Positions 27,141 through 40,509 of a DNA stretch of 64,000 bases are shown here, in pieces (the first letter of the stretch is position 1; every line of letters begins with the position of its first letter). The DNA lies in assembly GCA_008933995.1 (NCBI GenBank), contig WARS01000011.1, positions 17,877,516-17,941,515 of the forward strand, in the 5' to 3' direction. Both the position numbers and the translations under genes were made by a program. Origin of the DNA: Datnioides undecimradiatus (lineage: Eukaryota; Chordata; Actinopteri; Lobotiformes; Datnioididae). The notes beneath the pieces were generated by a model. It saw only the letters and a list, made by a program, of their open reading frames with translations, made no database searches and had not been told where the DNA came from.

Positions 27141-27345
27141 TTAAGGGATAGTTTGTGTCTTTTTAATGGGCTTGTATGAGGTCCTTCTGTAAAATCAGTG
27201 TACAACCTACAGTAGATGGCTGTTGGCATGGCCCCAGTTTGGAGAAGCAGCAAGAGTACAGGACAGCGGTTGCAGGGAAGCTAAGGCATGGACCGTCGTG
27301 GCCGGGGTCTGCAGCAAAACATAGTTTAGCCACCTAGAAACAGAC
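27141..27345 (+). repeat. Percomorph interspersed repeat (GTTGGCATGGCCCCAGTTTG family), copy 1
   Basis: Contains CAACCTACAGTAGATGGCTG, TTGGCATGGCCCCAGTTTGG, GAAGCTAAGGCATGGAC and GCAAAACATAGTTTAGCCAC. The order matches a repeat I recognise from percomorph genomes (TAGATGGCGGTCGGCACGGC, GTATTTTAGCCACCTAAAA). It is noncoding. Confidence 0.65.
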
Positions 27346-29849
27346 CCACCTAAAAGAAAAGTTTAATTGTGAGCCATATTTATACAACAGTCACTGCTTT
27401 AACCTGCCATTATACAGCTCCTTCTAACAGGACGTTCCATCTCTCCATGCTCTCCTCACCTCGCTACCTGTGACGCCTTTTGACAAAACAGTTATTTCAT
27501 CTCTTAGACAAGGAAGGAAGCTGATTGGCTGCTTATTTTAAGTTATTGTGTGACTGAGCAAACTCACGCAAAGTCGGCATTAACAAACTTGCTGATTGGT
27601 AGCTGGTAAACTAAAGTTGAACCCCTGCTGAGTAAGGAATGCAGTCCAGACAGAGTAATGTCCATGTTGAGATGGACCCTGACAGGCTATGGTTTTGTTA
27701 GGTTCAGGTCTGGGCTTGTTACCTGTAAAGAAGGCAGCAGATACCTCAGAAGGCAGAAACATCCATGATGCTCCCCAACGTGTTCTTCATCACTTAGTAT
27801 CTGATGTATCATGTGAACCCGAAGCTTCAGATTAGCTTGACTTTATTGTTCTGCTGGATTGATCATCGCCTTCGGAAACCCAACCTAACACTGATCACAG
27901 CAGCCAATCAGGAAATCCCGTGTGCTGTGAGTTACTGTTTGCTGAGAGTCTGAGCGGGTTTGAAGCCTCATCAGAAAAGGTGTCTTTCAGCAAGGTGAAG
28001 CAGTGAAATACTCCAGTCTACATTAAAAATCAGAGTATTGATTTGTTTTTTTTGAAGAAAATATGTTTTGCTCTGCTCCCTACACTTTACTCACGCTGCC
28101 TCTCAAAACGTGGGGATCCACTGTAGGTAATACAATCATCAGGAGGGTATTTCAAGCAACTCCACTTCAAAAAACCAGAGCCATCCCTTTAAGCTTCACA
28201 GAGCGCTCTGTGAACTTATTTCTGGGAAGCTGGGTATATGGAAAAAAGTTTTTTTTCTGTCGCCTTTTGCGTCAGTTTGTTCAGACCCACATGCAGTAAC
28301 TCTATCACTAAGTCGAATGCATAAACGAGTCTCTGCTGCCTGTTTTTCCACAGCTATGCTCATGCATAAATCACCATCTCAACACAATGGGTGTTTATAG
28401 ATTCTGCATTCAATTAAAGCTGAGAAATTTCACATTCGGATGAAACGATGACACAGACTGGATAAGCGCGGCCAAGTTGTTGTTGGTGCAGCGCAACAAT
28501 TAAAATGCGTACTTATTTGGCAACAACGTGGCGAGACGCTTCGAGATCTCAGCACTTTAGCGCTTTTAAAATAGCCCCGGGAAACAAACTGGGACGAACG
28601 CTTACCTGCCTGCTGATGTGGTCGGGTTATGTGCTGTTTGTGGGAGGGTTCTGTGGACTGGCATGGATCCTTAATCATAAAATGAGACGGGCTGAAAGAG
28701 AAGGAGAAAAACAAAATATATGGTGACGATTTGTTTTATAACTCAAAGGACTGTAATGCGTTTTCACCCACACACCCTCTAATGAACTGTCTGGCCATTT
28801 GATAAAGAGGACTGCATGTTCAGTCAGACTTAAGCATCAGACTCACAAGCAGAGTGAAAGGGCTCTTTTCCAAAACGCTACATCTGTGTTTAGACAGACA
28901 TAAACAGGCTCGTTACCGACCATGTCAGCGCCAAGTATGTGCTATTTTCACTATCTAAAAACACACGTGACTATTAGCACTCGAAATTCAAAAGTATCTT
29001 CCTTATCGATTGACATTTTTGGTTTTTTCCAGTTTTCTTTATTGCACACAGGCCTTTTTGGTTTGCATTCCCACCCTGCATTTCACTGCACCAGCTGTAA
29101 GAGAATGACTGAGAAAATCAGCCGCACATAGCAGGAAGGACCGAAAAACACAACAGAAATCTTCAGGAAAATCACATTTTTCCATCATTGACATGCATGT
29201 GATCACTATGGCAGCTGTTTGATGTACGAGCGTGCAATTCTTCTTCTAAATTCAATCGGACCACTTTATAAAAGTGTATCTTTGCCCCTTTATGTAACAG
29301 AGTTAGAGAAATTCTGAAATTAAAGAGGAAACAACGAATGGCACAGGAAGCGTCGCATCGAGCAACCTGCTGGTTCGACAGGCAATCAGCTGTGACAGGC
29401 TGGCATTTTGTTCACCTTACAAAGCTTTTATTATGCATAATTAACATTATTAGGTTACAAGACAGGAATAAACTTTGACAGGAGGCGCATAATACTGTCA
29501 CTAATGCACAAAAGATACAAATATGCAAATAATAGGGAAAAACCTGTTAAATGGTTTGGTATTTAATAAAGTACTGCAAGAGGCAAATCTATATAACAAA
29601 TCAATCTATAGACCTGCACAGACTAGACACCAACATTAAAGATTCAACTTCATTTAAGCCACAACCAGTGCGCATAACAACATCCATAAGGAGGTCTGAT
29701 CCAAAGTGCAAACAGTGCTACCTTTAAATAGCTCTGTGTGCAGAGCAGAACCATTTTCCCAAGGTGCACACGTATATTAATGAACTCATCAACAGAAAGG
29801 CTCGATGGCCTAAAGTGCAGAATCTCCACAACATGACTCTTTTTTCACT

Positions 29850-31294
29850 TAAGGATCATGTGACAAAGCCGGCTGCACAAGCTCAACTGTGCAGCACTGC
29901 GTGCATGTGATTGGTTAAAATCACATGCCAACAACACTCTGTGCTGTAAAGACCGGCCGCTGTTCTTGCCTGTTATTAAGTTTGGAGATGCACTGTTTTG
30001 CAGCAGTACACATGCCAATTCCACAGCTGCAGTATGTGCCAAGTTCACGAGTGGCTTCATTGGATTTGCACTGAAAAACTTCCCTCCCTCTGGATCATAA
30101 CCTTTGAGTGCTGTTGTCAGAGTGGTGCTCGATAAATTGCAACTCCATCTCCGGAAGTACGTGATTGAAAGCGCTGAAATACAGTCTCTTTGCGTCTGTT
30201 CTGTCGTTGGCCTTGGATCCTGTTACTTCTTTGACTACATACAGTCTAAGTTTTCCCTGCTTGTGCTTCATATTCATGCAGGTACACGAAATTCTGGCAC
30301 CGCTGTAACTGGAAGTCCTGGTAGAGCAGAATCTTTATCCTGCAGTTTGCACACACAATCCACGGCAGTTTACGTTAGGTTCATGTTTTGTTTACACCTG
30401 AAATACACAGAGACAACGAAGGGCTGAAACTATGCTGCAAATATTTGAAGCAAATGCAATTTCACCGCAGATCCCCAACGCACACCGTGTGGACCAGATG
30501 AGCGCTTGAACAAACTTTGCTCTGATTGGGGACGCAGACAGCTCGGCTGACCTGTGCGCCACGGGCTACTTGTGCATCAATATGCTAGCGAGTGATTTGA
30601 TGTCCTCAACCGATCAAGAACCAGCAAGCTTTTCAGTTTACCTCTTGTTACGCAGGATGTTGATAGGTTCACAGCAAACTCTGTAGAGAGAGTGGCTGTG
30701 AAAGTTATTAAAGAAGATATCGATGAACACAGGGTCAACAAGAAGCAGCTTAGGTTCAGACGTGTAGACATGAGGCAAGGCAAGACCTCTTGCAGCCAAG
30801 TTTCTCTAATGCGCAACTGGATAGCACCTGTTCCCAACATCACAGAGGCACCATCATTAATCTTGATGGGATTCCGGGATCTGTCTCGGTGTTGATGGTG
30901 GTAATGGACTGTACATCACCTGAAGTCGGCTTTCTTTTTCTTTTAAAATGGTTTCAATCACAACTTTTGCAAACAAGCTCATTTTGAGGGCGTCTTTCCA
31001 TGTGCCGAAGTCAAATAAGGATACAAAAAGCAACTCTAGAAACTCCTGGACTTCAATAATACTAGAAGAGCACCAACGATTCTTCGGGAGCTGATCTGCT
31101 TTAAGTAGCGCTGAGATTTGTTTCCCTTTCTCTATACGCTGCCCTCTTTCTTTCCACTGACTGAAACAGGCCAAATGCTCCTTGGAAGTTTCACGTCTGT
31201 TAAGTCCCTTATTAGCTTCCACTGTGCGCTTCCAGTCAGTGAAGCCTTCATAAGCTGGATCACATTTGTACAGAGGAAAGCAAAACGTTCAGCA
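29850..31294 (-). pseudogene. Decayed hAT transposase (ZMYM1-like), 5'-truncated, copy 1
   Basis: Minus-strand remnant of a TTF-zinc-finger hAT transposase. The readable 5' part begins TFCFPLYKC at the duplication junction and continues GFTDWKRTVEANKG, KEHLACFSQWKERG and RIEKGKQISALL, the pattern after the TTF zinc finger in ZMYM1-like hAT proteins (GF.DWK, SxxHxxxxxQWKE). Family similarity fades beyond about 30857. A later block at about 30120-30190 reads LYFSAFNHVLPEMELQFIEH, like the helical segment ahead of the dimerisation domain. The reading frame then shifts, and ALKGYDPEGGKFF and MKPLVNLAHTAAVEL continue in another frame. Stops and frameshifts make it nonfunctional. The N-terminus and the first zinc-finger cysteines are missing because the duplication junction cuts them off. 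Confidence 0.7.
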
Positions 31295-32931
31295 CGTTCC
31301 AGCGCCACCTTTGCTCCTCTAAACAAAGCTGTTCATTTTGCACTTGATTTGCTCTTCCACAGACTGGAAACGTCCACGGCAGCAGGTGAAAGCCGCCAAA
31401 ATAAAAGACCTACCATCGATGTGTAACAGCTTCATCGGTTTGGCAGATTCTTTTGTGCAAAGTGATTCACGGTAAGTGTATTCAACCTGCGTAGGAACAA
31501 GAAATAGACGTCACCAATGAATCCCTGGCAAACAAACTGAGAGTAATGTCAGCATTTCAATACAAGAAACATGGGGATCTCAGTCTTTTGCTGTTTCTGG
31601 GACTCAAATTAATCATTTTGAGCCAACCAAATGAGAAGAAGACCCAATAAGTAGTAAGGACACGGTAAATCAATAATACAATAATAGCAAAATAATGGCG
31701 CTAAATGATTTTCTAAAATGATTGAAAATAACTACAGCTAAATGATAATTCAAGAATATATGCTGTTTTGTTTTGGGGTCTGTTACACAAAGTATATTTA
31801 TATTCACATATTGCTCATTTAACATCTGGTCCTGAGTTTGAAATAATGTTTAAGTGGTCACATGTAAACATTTTCTCAGCTGCTTCCCCGGGACCTGGGT
31901 TTAAAAGACACTGATGCCCACCAACAGATCTGGCACGAGAAAAATAATTTTAAAGTACGATTCCCCTCGTAATCCCTTTATAGTCTGCTGGGAGTTTCAT
32001 CTCCCCCACATTCAAGTTGTTCCCAAGAATGAGACTCTGTGCTGGGAGAAAATAACACTCAGATGCTTTTTGCCGCATGTTGCCGCCCTCCACGATGATC
32101 AAAAGGTTCTGTCAGGAAACTGTGAAACCGGGTTCTTCAAAGGTGGGGACGCTTAGCAAGCCCGCCGCCTTCAGAGGAGACAAGCTCGGCTTATTAAGGC
32201 TCGAGGAGCTGTGTACTGTATGTAGCTGCCTGCTGGGACATTTTAAACATAGCGGCGGCTCATACCACATCATCTTTACACAGAATAACTCCAAAGAGAT
32301 GTTGAACAAAGCTCACAAAGTCACTGAGCAATTACTAAAAACCAACAGCCCCTCATTTATTTAAGTATAACCTTACTTTTATATTATGTGCTCAAGCAGC
32401 TGACAGATGAAAACTGTCTGCGGCTGTACTGTGTCTATTTGAGACTGTACCATGCTGTCTGCTTTTATGTTTTACCATATTTATACAGTTTTGTTATGCG
32501 CAGGTGGTAGGATCGTCTCAGCATATTTAGGCCCCATTCAAAGACTGCTGGGAAATGTCATCACCAGATCGAGGCTGTACGGGGTCAAATGTAAAACACA
32601 ACCCAAACACGGTGCAGTCTATTTAGTCTGAATTACAAAGTGTTGCTGGAATAATGCGTAGAGATGTCCCGTTCACTCACAAAAAAATAGTTCACCTGCA
32701 TAAAATTATGTTGTCAGGTAACGTCACTGAGAGGAAACTGTCTCCAAACTCTGCATGAAACTGCAGAGAGAAATCCAAATCTCCTCCAACTGGAATTAGT
32801 AGTTTAAATCCATGCCTGTCCAGACTCCTAATTAAAAGGTACCGAGCATTTTGTAATCACTATATTGACATTTATGATCCCAGTGATTAAATTCATGCAG
32901 TTCATAAGCAATTTCTGGGGTGTAACGGCCA

Positions 32932-33025
32932 TCACATGGGGGCAACAACAATCACCTAAAGCTAAATATCAGCAAAACCAATGAGCTGCTGCTGGACTAC
33001 GAAGCTTTAAACATGGATGTTGCTG
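32932..33025 (+). repeat. Non-LTR retrotransposon RT-like fragment, copy 2
   Basis: Duplicate of the fragment at 22255-22345, with the same NNNHLKLNISK motif. Downstream it reads GGATGTTGCTG, which agrees with the independent paralogue at about 62507-62518. Copy 1 reads GGATAAGTTGCC there, so copy 2 looks closer to the ancestral form at this point. Confidence 0.5.
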
Positions 33026-36000
33026 TCATTTTTCAGATTGACCATGATTGTCTTAAACCTTAACACAGTTTTATTTTAACTCAAAGCACCATCCTTCCCT
33101 AACTGTAACCAAACCGCTATTGTGCATAAGCCTAACTATACCACATGATACTATAGAGGTGAATGAGGTTTGCTGATAGGCAGCTTAAAAAGCTGGTACA
33201 TGAGTAAATCACACTTGTGACTTACATATCTAAAGGTATATCTACTGGTCACACTGTGTCAAACTGGGACAAAGTACATCAGAGCAAACCTTTCATTCAA
33301 AGTCCAACTTTGGTGACCTTTGACCCACACATTCACACCACTGACCAGTCGCAATCCATCCTGACAATACTGCTTTTTGAGGGGACAGAGAGCCCAAAGA
33401 AGAATACGTTACGGTAGCTTAATAAGTGAGTAGTTTCAGGAAAGAGCAATGGATACCAGATGAAGCCTCTGAATAAACTGTGTGAGGGTAATGTTCCATT
33501 AGCGAGTGAACCAAAGCTAACAAGTTTGCAAACTGACCATTAGCTTAAAATAGCTTCATTTTGCATTACATTTATTGAACACTATGGTGATAACATGCAA
33601 CAGAAAGTAAAACAATACACAGATCACAACACAGAGAAGCTCCAGGAGTTATTAGACTGTCCATTGCTACCTTGACCAAGTCTGGGTAGTGACTTCTGCA
33701 GTTAGCTTGCCTTGGGAGCATCGCCACACCACTCACCAGATACACCAGGTTACAAGTAAACATCAGAAGTAAGGAGCAAGCATGGAAATCACACCCGTGT
33801 GATACTGCTCAGTATTCAAATGGAAAAACAAAAGCATGATGACATGTTACCAAAACCACAGAAGGACCAACGCTGCTACAGCGCAGCACAGCTCCCGGGC
33901 AGAAGTGGAAAAAGAAGAAAATTGAATTTGAGAGCTCACTAGCAGGCGGGCAGGCAGGCGTCGGTGATGAAATCCTCCCTGGGATTTGCAAAACAAAGTA
34001 AAAGCGAGCTTTGAATGTCAAACGCTTATCTGATCCAATCACTGACGGGCTTCAGTTTGTAGTTTTTCAAAGAAGAGTATGTTGCCTCACACTAGGTGAA
34101 ATAATCCCTATCACGTCATTATAAGCGCAGAGCAGAGCATGGATTTGACCTGCAGGTTTTCTATGGTTCACCAGGTTGCTGATGTAAGTGGAGGATTGAT
34201 AAGCTCCCATCTGATTGTCCTTCTGGATCAAAACTGATGACACTCTCAGTGATTACTGAACTGTTAAGTGGCAGATTTGCTTACTGCTCATTATATGTTT
34301 CATAATATTACTGGATTATTATTATTTAAAAATGATATTTAGTTATACCATTTGACCGTTGGCTAACGGTGACATTTTCTGGCAGCTACATGTGTTTTTG
34401 ATGAAGCAGTGATACCAGCTCCATGTATTATAGTATCAATATTAATATTATTACAGTAGCCATGGTGCAAGGAAACTACTTTTTGAGTTCAATGTAAGGT
34501 ACTTGTATGTTACTCCACTCTTTCCATTTAGTGCCACTTGACATGCAAAACGCTGTTTATAATAACCATAATAATAACAGGATAGAATAACAATGTTTAA
34601 TCTACAAAACGTATGATTGTGTCATAAAATTAGCCTCACACTGACGAATGGATACATAATTAAGATGCTGTTTACAAAGACGTGCAACATTAATACACAA
34701 TAATCTTTACTTCCTCACATAAAATGAAAGGGACGATTTTGCCTTTGTGGTGAAAGTACTTTAATTATTTAAAATACTTTTTTGCAACTTCATACCTCTA
34801 TCTCCTTAGAACCAATCGCCTTTTGTGTTGGTCGGCTCTTTATAACGAAGGGACCGTTTCCACTGTGGTATTTATATATTGTCAGTTGTGTTAAAAAGAC
34901 AGTTTTTGTCATTTACAACAATATGTAACACAATATTAACAAATACTGTATAAGTTTTTGCCGATATAGAATCCAAATCTTTATTGGGAACAAAAACCAA
35001 TAATCAATTAAAACACTGCAGTGCTATTGAACAACCCCTTCCATTAGAATAAAAGCAGCTTTTTCCCCAGTCTAACTAATATCCCATTAGTTTCTTAAAT
35101 GATGCTTCACTGCGCTGTTCCCACACCCTGTTTCAACAGCTTCGCTCTAAAACACCTTTTCGTTCTGACCTAAAACATCACTAATTTTTAAAACAGCCAC
35201 TTGAGTTTGAGCGGCGCTGTCGGAGGAGCCGACTGATTATCTCCTCGTCAGTCGGATGGATGCGTGTTTTCCCTGACGCTGGTGCTCGTCCACTCGTCCT
35301 CTTCCAGCCCCACATGACTTTGTCATAATTACTTTTGCCAACAGAGGTGAAAGTGGATATTTGAATCATTAGACACGGACAGTCAGCTCACCTCTTCCCA
35401 TATCTGATATCATCATATATCATCATCTAAAAGTTAACCTTCAGAGTGGAGGAGTATCACACCGTAGAACTGACTCTTTCTTCTGGCGTGAACCCATTCA
35501 AACAGACACTTATCCCAACGCCAGGAACATCAACTATGACAATACAACTGAAGATTATTAACATTTGATTATATCACAAAATTATAAGTAGATTTCTTTT
35601 AGGCACCAGATTAGCGCTGTCAAGTGCGAACCCAAAGAGCTGCTTTTTCTGTCGGTTAAGCAGCTTAGCATTATGACATCTCTGTAAAAGGATAAAGTTG
35701 CTGTTTTTCAGGCCAGACCTTGCAGCAGCGACGTTTCCCCTGACTTATAAATCTGCACAAAACAACATCACAGAGTGTTAAACCCCTCTGCTTGAAGCCT
35801 GCCAGTTTTAAACAGTCCAATCTGACCATTGTTTAGGATTTTAAAAATAAAACTGGATAAATGTTGTTTCACAGGAAGCTGAAGGCACATCCTGCATGTT
35901 CCAGCCACAAGACGTGGGTTGCAAACCACATTTTTATCAGTTCATGGACTCTTCTTCTCTGTACCCATTCTTCTACTATACTTCTAGACCATAATATGTA

Positions 36001-37180
36001 AGCAGCAGAAAGAAAAGACTAAATAAAACTGATAGTCTGAGATCTTTTTTCAAAAAAGAAAGCATAAAAGCATGTCTGATTGCACCCTAAAATGAGATTT
36101 CTGAAGGTCTTCTGATTGACTCGGGTGGTGAGAAGCTGCCGCAGAGTCATTTTTCTCACATTTTAATACAACTTTGGTGTCGCTCTTCACTAGCGCGACA
36201 CAATATGTCCATTCCTCCCGCGGTACATCGTTCTACGATTCAAACGCCTATATATTTGTCAGTTATAGCAAAAATTAGACCGCATTCAGCTGTAGTGTTC
36301 CCTGAAATTGATCTGCACTTCTGTCATAGTTTTGTCTTTTCAGTGCTTCTCTTTTTGCTTGTCCATTGACAGAAAAACATTTAAAATGACCTTAACAGTT
36401 TGAGGATTTGAGCGCGAAGAGAAAAAGGATAACGATGAGAGGGGAGGAATTGTCTGAAAGGTTGCCTAATGACTACCCGCAGAGAATACGAATAAAACTG
36501 AGCAAAATATAAGAATGAGAGCTTTTAAAATGGAAAATAAATAAAAAATACACTGATGCAAAAATGTACCTTGCCTCAGAAGTCACCCTGACCTGCTCTA
36601 TTTGATGAACACTTAAATGGGATTCATGTCTTCAGTTGTGTATTTACAGTAGTGTGAGTGTTCCTCTGGGAACAGGGGTTGGTCAGCTGTCTTGCTCTGC
36701 CCATTGAGCTACACAGAAAGCACCAGCAGTTTTGCATGGGACGAGAAATGGAGAGGATTGTGCTCCGCCTGCCAACACTGTCTTGATCAGAGTTGTGTAA
36801 TATCAGGCACTCTACATTAATCCTACCATCTCTATCTCCTCTTAGTTCCTGTTCTCTTCCCGGCCTCCCTTCTTACCAGGTTGTTATCAGTCTGCGGGAT
36901 AATTAAGCCTTGTGGGACTGCTGTAGGCTTTCCTCTTCTAAGTTGTCAAAAGTTAGAGGGAGGTAGATCAAACGCCGTTGAAACACAAGAGAAAATATAA
37001 AAGCTAATCTAATGAGACAACAGACGCAAGGCAGAAGATGCACCGCTCTCTTTTGACTCTCATCTGGCACTTCAAGATCAAAGTTCAGCCAAACTCCGGG
37101 CAGAGTCTGATATCGAAACCTTCTAAACAAATTTGCAACTTCAACAGAAAGACATCTATCAAGTAGTGATATAATAATAG

Positions 37181-37340
37181 TGGATTAATCCATTGATCAA
37201 TCAAGAGAAAGTCAAGCAGGAACGCTTTTGATGATCAATTCATCGTTGAGGACATGTATCTTCACAAAAACAAAAGCTGGGGCTTTTCGAATGTGAGGAT
37301 TTCTTGCTTTTCTGTTTTATCTCACTGAAAATGTAACGTT
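37181..37340 (+). repeat. Percomorph interspersed repeat (family R1, left arm), copy 2
   Basis: Tandem-duplicate partner of the repeat at 26521-26675, with several 1-4 bp differences such as an inserted GGG in AGCTGGGGC and GATTTCTTGC against GATTTTTGC. Confidence 0.6.
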
Positions 37341-37814
37341 GATCTGTCTGAGAGGCAACACAACACGTTTATGGGCATCACCTGTCTCTGGGAACTTGTG
37401 AGGGCCATTTTTCAATATTTTATAGACTAAACAGTTGTTGCAGCCCTTCTTCTGTCTTAGTGTCTCCAAAATCAAGTTGTCAAGTCTTCCCCCCACAGGA
37501 TCAACTCAAGTGTGCCGATGTTAAGACTTCACCTCTTCATGGCAGGTAAAACAGGTGGGGATATTTATCAAAAGAAGTCCCCGTGATTGTTCCTGCAGCT
37601 TGGAACGTGAACACATGCTGTCCAGATCCACGAGCAGCTGTCCAGATGAATCTTTAATGCACGTGTAGGTGGGGGCCTCTCCACAGCAGATCAGTGTACC
37701 AAACCATGGGAACGTTTTAATTGTCAAAGTTGCTGTCATTTAGAAAAAGTGATTTCTAAGCAACACCACGTGTTTTGAACATCGAATTTTCCAAGAAGAC
37801 TTCCAAGAGAGTTT

Positions 37815-38025
37815 TGTTTTAAGGGATAGTTTGTGTCTTTTTAATGGGCTTGTATGAGGTCCCCCAGAAATCAGTGTACAACCTACAGTAGATGGCTGTT
37901 GGCATGGCCCCAGTTTGATGAAGCAGCAAGAGTACAGGGACAGCGAAGCGTAGGAAGCTAAGGCATGGACCGTCAGGCCGGGGTCTGTAAGCAAAAACAT
38001 AGTTTAGCCACTCAGAAACAGACCC
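37815..38025 (+). repeat. Percomorph interspersed repeat (GTTGGCATGGCCCCAGTTTG family), copy 2
   Basis: Partner of 27141-27345. Where the two differ, copy 1 (GTTTGGAGAAGCAGC, CTGCAGCAAAACAT) agrees better with the remembered consensus than copy 2 (GTTTGATGAAGCAGC, CTGTAAGCAAAAACAT). This is the reverse of the situation at the RT-like fragment. Confidence 0.65.
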
Positions 38026-40509
38026 ACCTAAAAAGAAAAAAGTTTAATTGTGGTTTCATATTTATTACCAGTCACTGCTTTAACCTGCCATTATATTGCA
38101 GTCCCTTCTAACAGGACGTTCCATCTCTCCATGCTCTCCTCACCCTCACCAGACGTCTTTGACAAAAACAGTTATTTCATCTCTTAGGACAAGGAAGGAA
38201 GCTGATTGGCTGCTTATTTTAAGTTATTGTGTGACTGAGCAAACTCACGCAAAGTCGGCATTAACAAACTTGCTGATTGGTAGCTGGTAAACTAAAGTTG
38301 AACCCCTGCTGAGTAAGGAATGCAGTCCAGACAGAGTAATGTCCATGTTGAGATGGACCCTGACAGGCGAGATGAGTTGTGGTTCATATCTGGGCTTGTT
38401 ACCTGTGTTACGTGCAGTAGCAGATACTCAGAAGGGAAACATCCATGATGCTCCCCAACGTGTTCTTTTTCATCACTTAGTATTCGATGTACTGCGAACC
38501 CTAAGCTTCAGATTAGCTTGACTTTATTGTTCTGCTGGATTGATCATCGCCTTCGGAAACCCAACCTAACACTGATCACAGCAGCCAATCAGGAAACTCG
38601 CGTGCTGTGAAGCATTGTTTCTGTTGAGAGTCTGAGCGGCTTCAGTTTCCCATCAGAAAGGTGTCTTTCAGCAAGGTGAAGCAGTGAAAACACTCCAGTC
38701 TACATTAAAACTGTATATTGATTTGTTTTTTTTGAAGAAAATATGTTTTGCTCTGCTCCCTACACTTTACTCACGCTGCCTCTCAAAACGTGGGGATCCA
38801 CTGTAGGTACACACCGATCATGAGGGTATTTCGCTAACTCCACTTCAAAAACCAGAGCTATCCCTTTAAGCCACAGAGCGCTTCCAGAACTTATTTCTGG
38901 GAAGCTGGGTACATGGAAAAAGTTTTTTTCATGCCTTTTGCGTCAGTTTGTTCAGACCCACATGCAGTAACTCTATCAATAAGTCGAATGCATAAACGAG
39001 TCTCTGCTGCCTGTTTTTCCACAGCTATGCTCATGCATAACTCACCATCTCAACACAATGGGTGTTTATAGATTCTGCATTCAATTAAAGCTGAGAAATT
39101 TCACATTCGGATGAAACGATGACACAGACTGATAAGCGGCGCTGCTGTTGTTGCGGTGTCGCGTGTGCGGCAACACCAGTCATGCACTTATTTGGCAACA
39201 ACGTGGCGAGACGCCTCGAGATCTCAGCACTTTAGCGCTTTTAAAATAGCCCCGGGAAACAAACTGGGACGAACGCCTACCTGCCTGCTGATGTGGTCAA
39301 GTTATGTGCTGTTTGTGGAGGGTTCTGTGGACTGGCATGGATCCTTAATCATGAAATGAGACGGGCTGAAAGAGAAGGAGAAAAACAATATATGGTGACG
39401 CATTTTGTTTTATAACTCAAAGGACTGTAATGCGTTTTCACCCACACACCCTCTAATGAACTGTCTGGCCATTTGATAAAGAGGACTGCATGTTCAGTCA
39501 GACTTAAGCATCAGACTCACAAGCAGAGTGCGAAAGGCTTCTTTTCCAAAACGCTACATCTGTGTTTAGGACAGACATAAACAGGCTCGTATATCACCAT
39601 GTCAGCGCCTAAAGTATGTGCTATCTTCTACCATCTAAAAACACACGCATCATTGGCACTGAAATTAAAAGCATTCTTCCTTATCGATTGACATTTTTGG
39701 TTTTTTCCCAGTTTCTTTATTGCACACAGCAGGCCTTTTTGGTTTGCATTCCACCCTGCATTCACTGCACCAGCCAAGAGAATGACTGAGAAAATCAGCC
39801 GCATTACAGCAGGAAGGACCTAAACACAACAGAAATCTTCAGAAAATCACATTTTTCCATCAATTGACATGCATGTGTGATCACTATGGCAGCTGTTTGA
39901 TGTACGAGCGTGCAATTCTTCTTCTAAATTCAATCGGACCACTTTATAAAAGTGTATCTTTGCCCCTTTATGTAACAGAGTTAGAGAAATTCTGAAATTA
40001 AAGAGGAAACAACGAATGGCACAGGAAGCGTCGCATCGAGCAACCTGCTGGTTCGACAGGCAATCAGCTGTGACAGGCTGGCATTTTGTTCACCTTACAA
40101 AGCTTTTATTAAGTGCATAATTAACATTATTAGGTTACAAGACAGGAATAAACTTTGACAGGGAGGCGTACAATACTGTCACTAATGCACAAAGATACAA
40201 ATATGCAAATAGGGAAACCTGTTAAATGGTTTGCATTTAATAAAGTACTGCAAGAGGCAAATCTATATAACAAATCAATCTATAGACCTGCACAGACTAG
40301 ACACCAACATTAAAGATTCAACTTCATTTAAGCCACAACCAGTGCGCATAACAACATCCATATGAGGTCTGATCCAAAAGTGCAAACAGTGCTACCTTTA
40401 AATAGCTCTGTGTGCAGAGCAGAACCATTTTCCCAAGGTGCACACGTATATTAATGAACTCATCAACAGAAAGGCTCGAGTCACTGGCCTAAAGTGCAGA
40501 ATCTCCACA

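Larger units (their letters stand above)
20629..31294 (+). repeat. 10.67 kb tandem duplication, copy 1
   Basis: First of two head-to-tail copies. It begins GTTCCAGCGCCACCTTTGCT and ends CAAAACGTTCAGCA; copy 2 starts one base later (31296) with the same first bases. Offset between copies drifts from 10667 at the start, to 10674 near 22.5 kb, to 10679 near 30.1 kb, and back to 10666 at the end, so many small indels nearly cancel. Contents, in order, are a candidate cryptic exon (20695-20803), noncoding DNA, an RT-like fragment (22255-22345), two percomorph repeats (26521-26675, 27141-27345) and the truncated hAT transposase remnant (29850-31294, minus strand). No intact gene is seen. It may be a real segmental duplication or an assembly artefact (see findings). 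Confidence 0.95.

Noticed and set aside
30104-30427. 107-codon plus-strand frame present in both tandem copies (also 40783-41106)
   Set aside because: It is antisense to the hAT remnant, whose minus-strand frame carries the recognisable LPEMELQFIEH motif. The plus-strand frame is a shadow.
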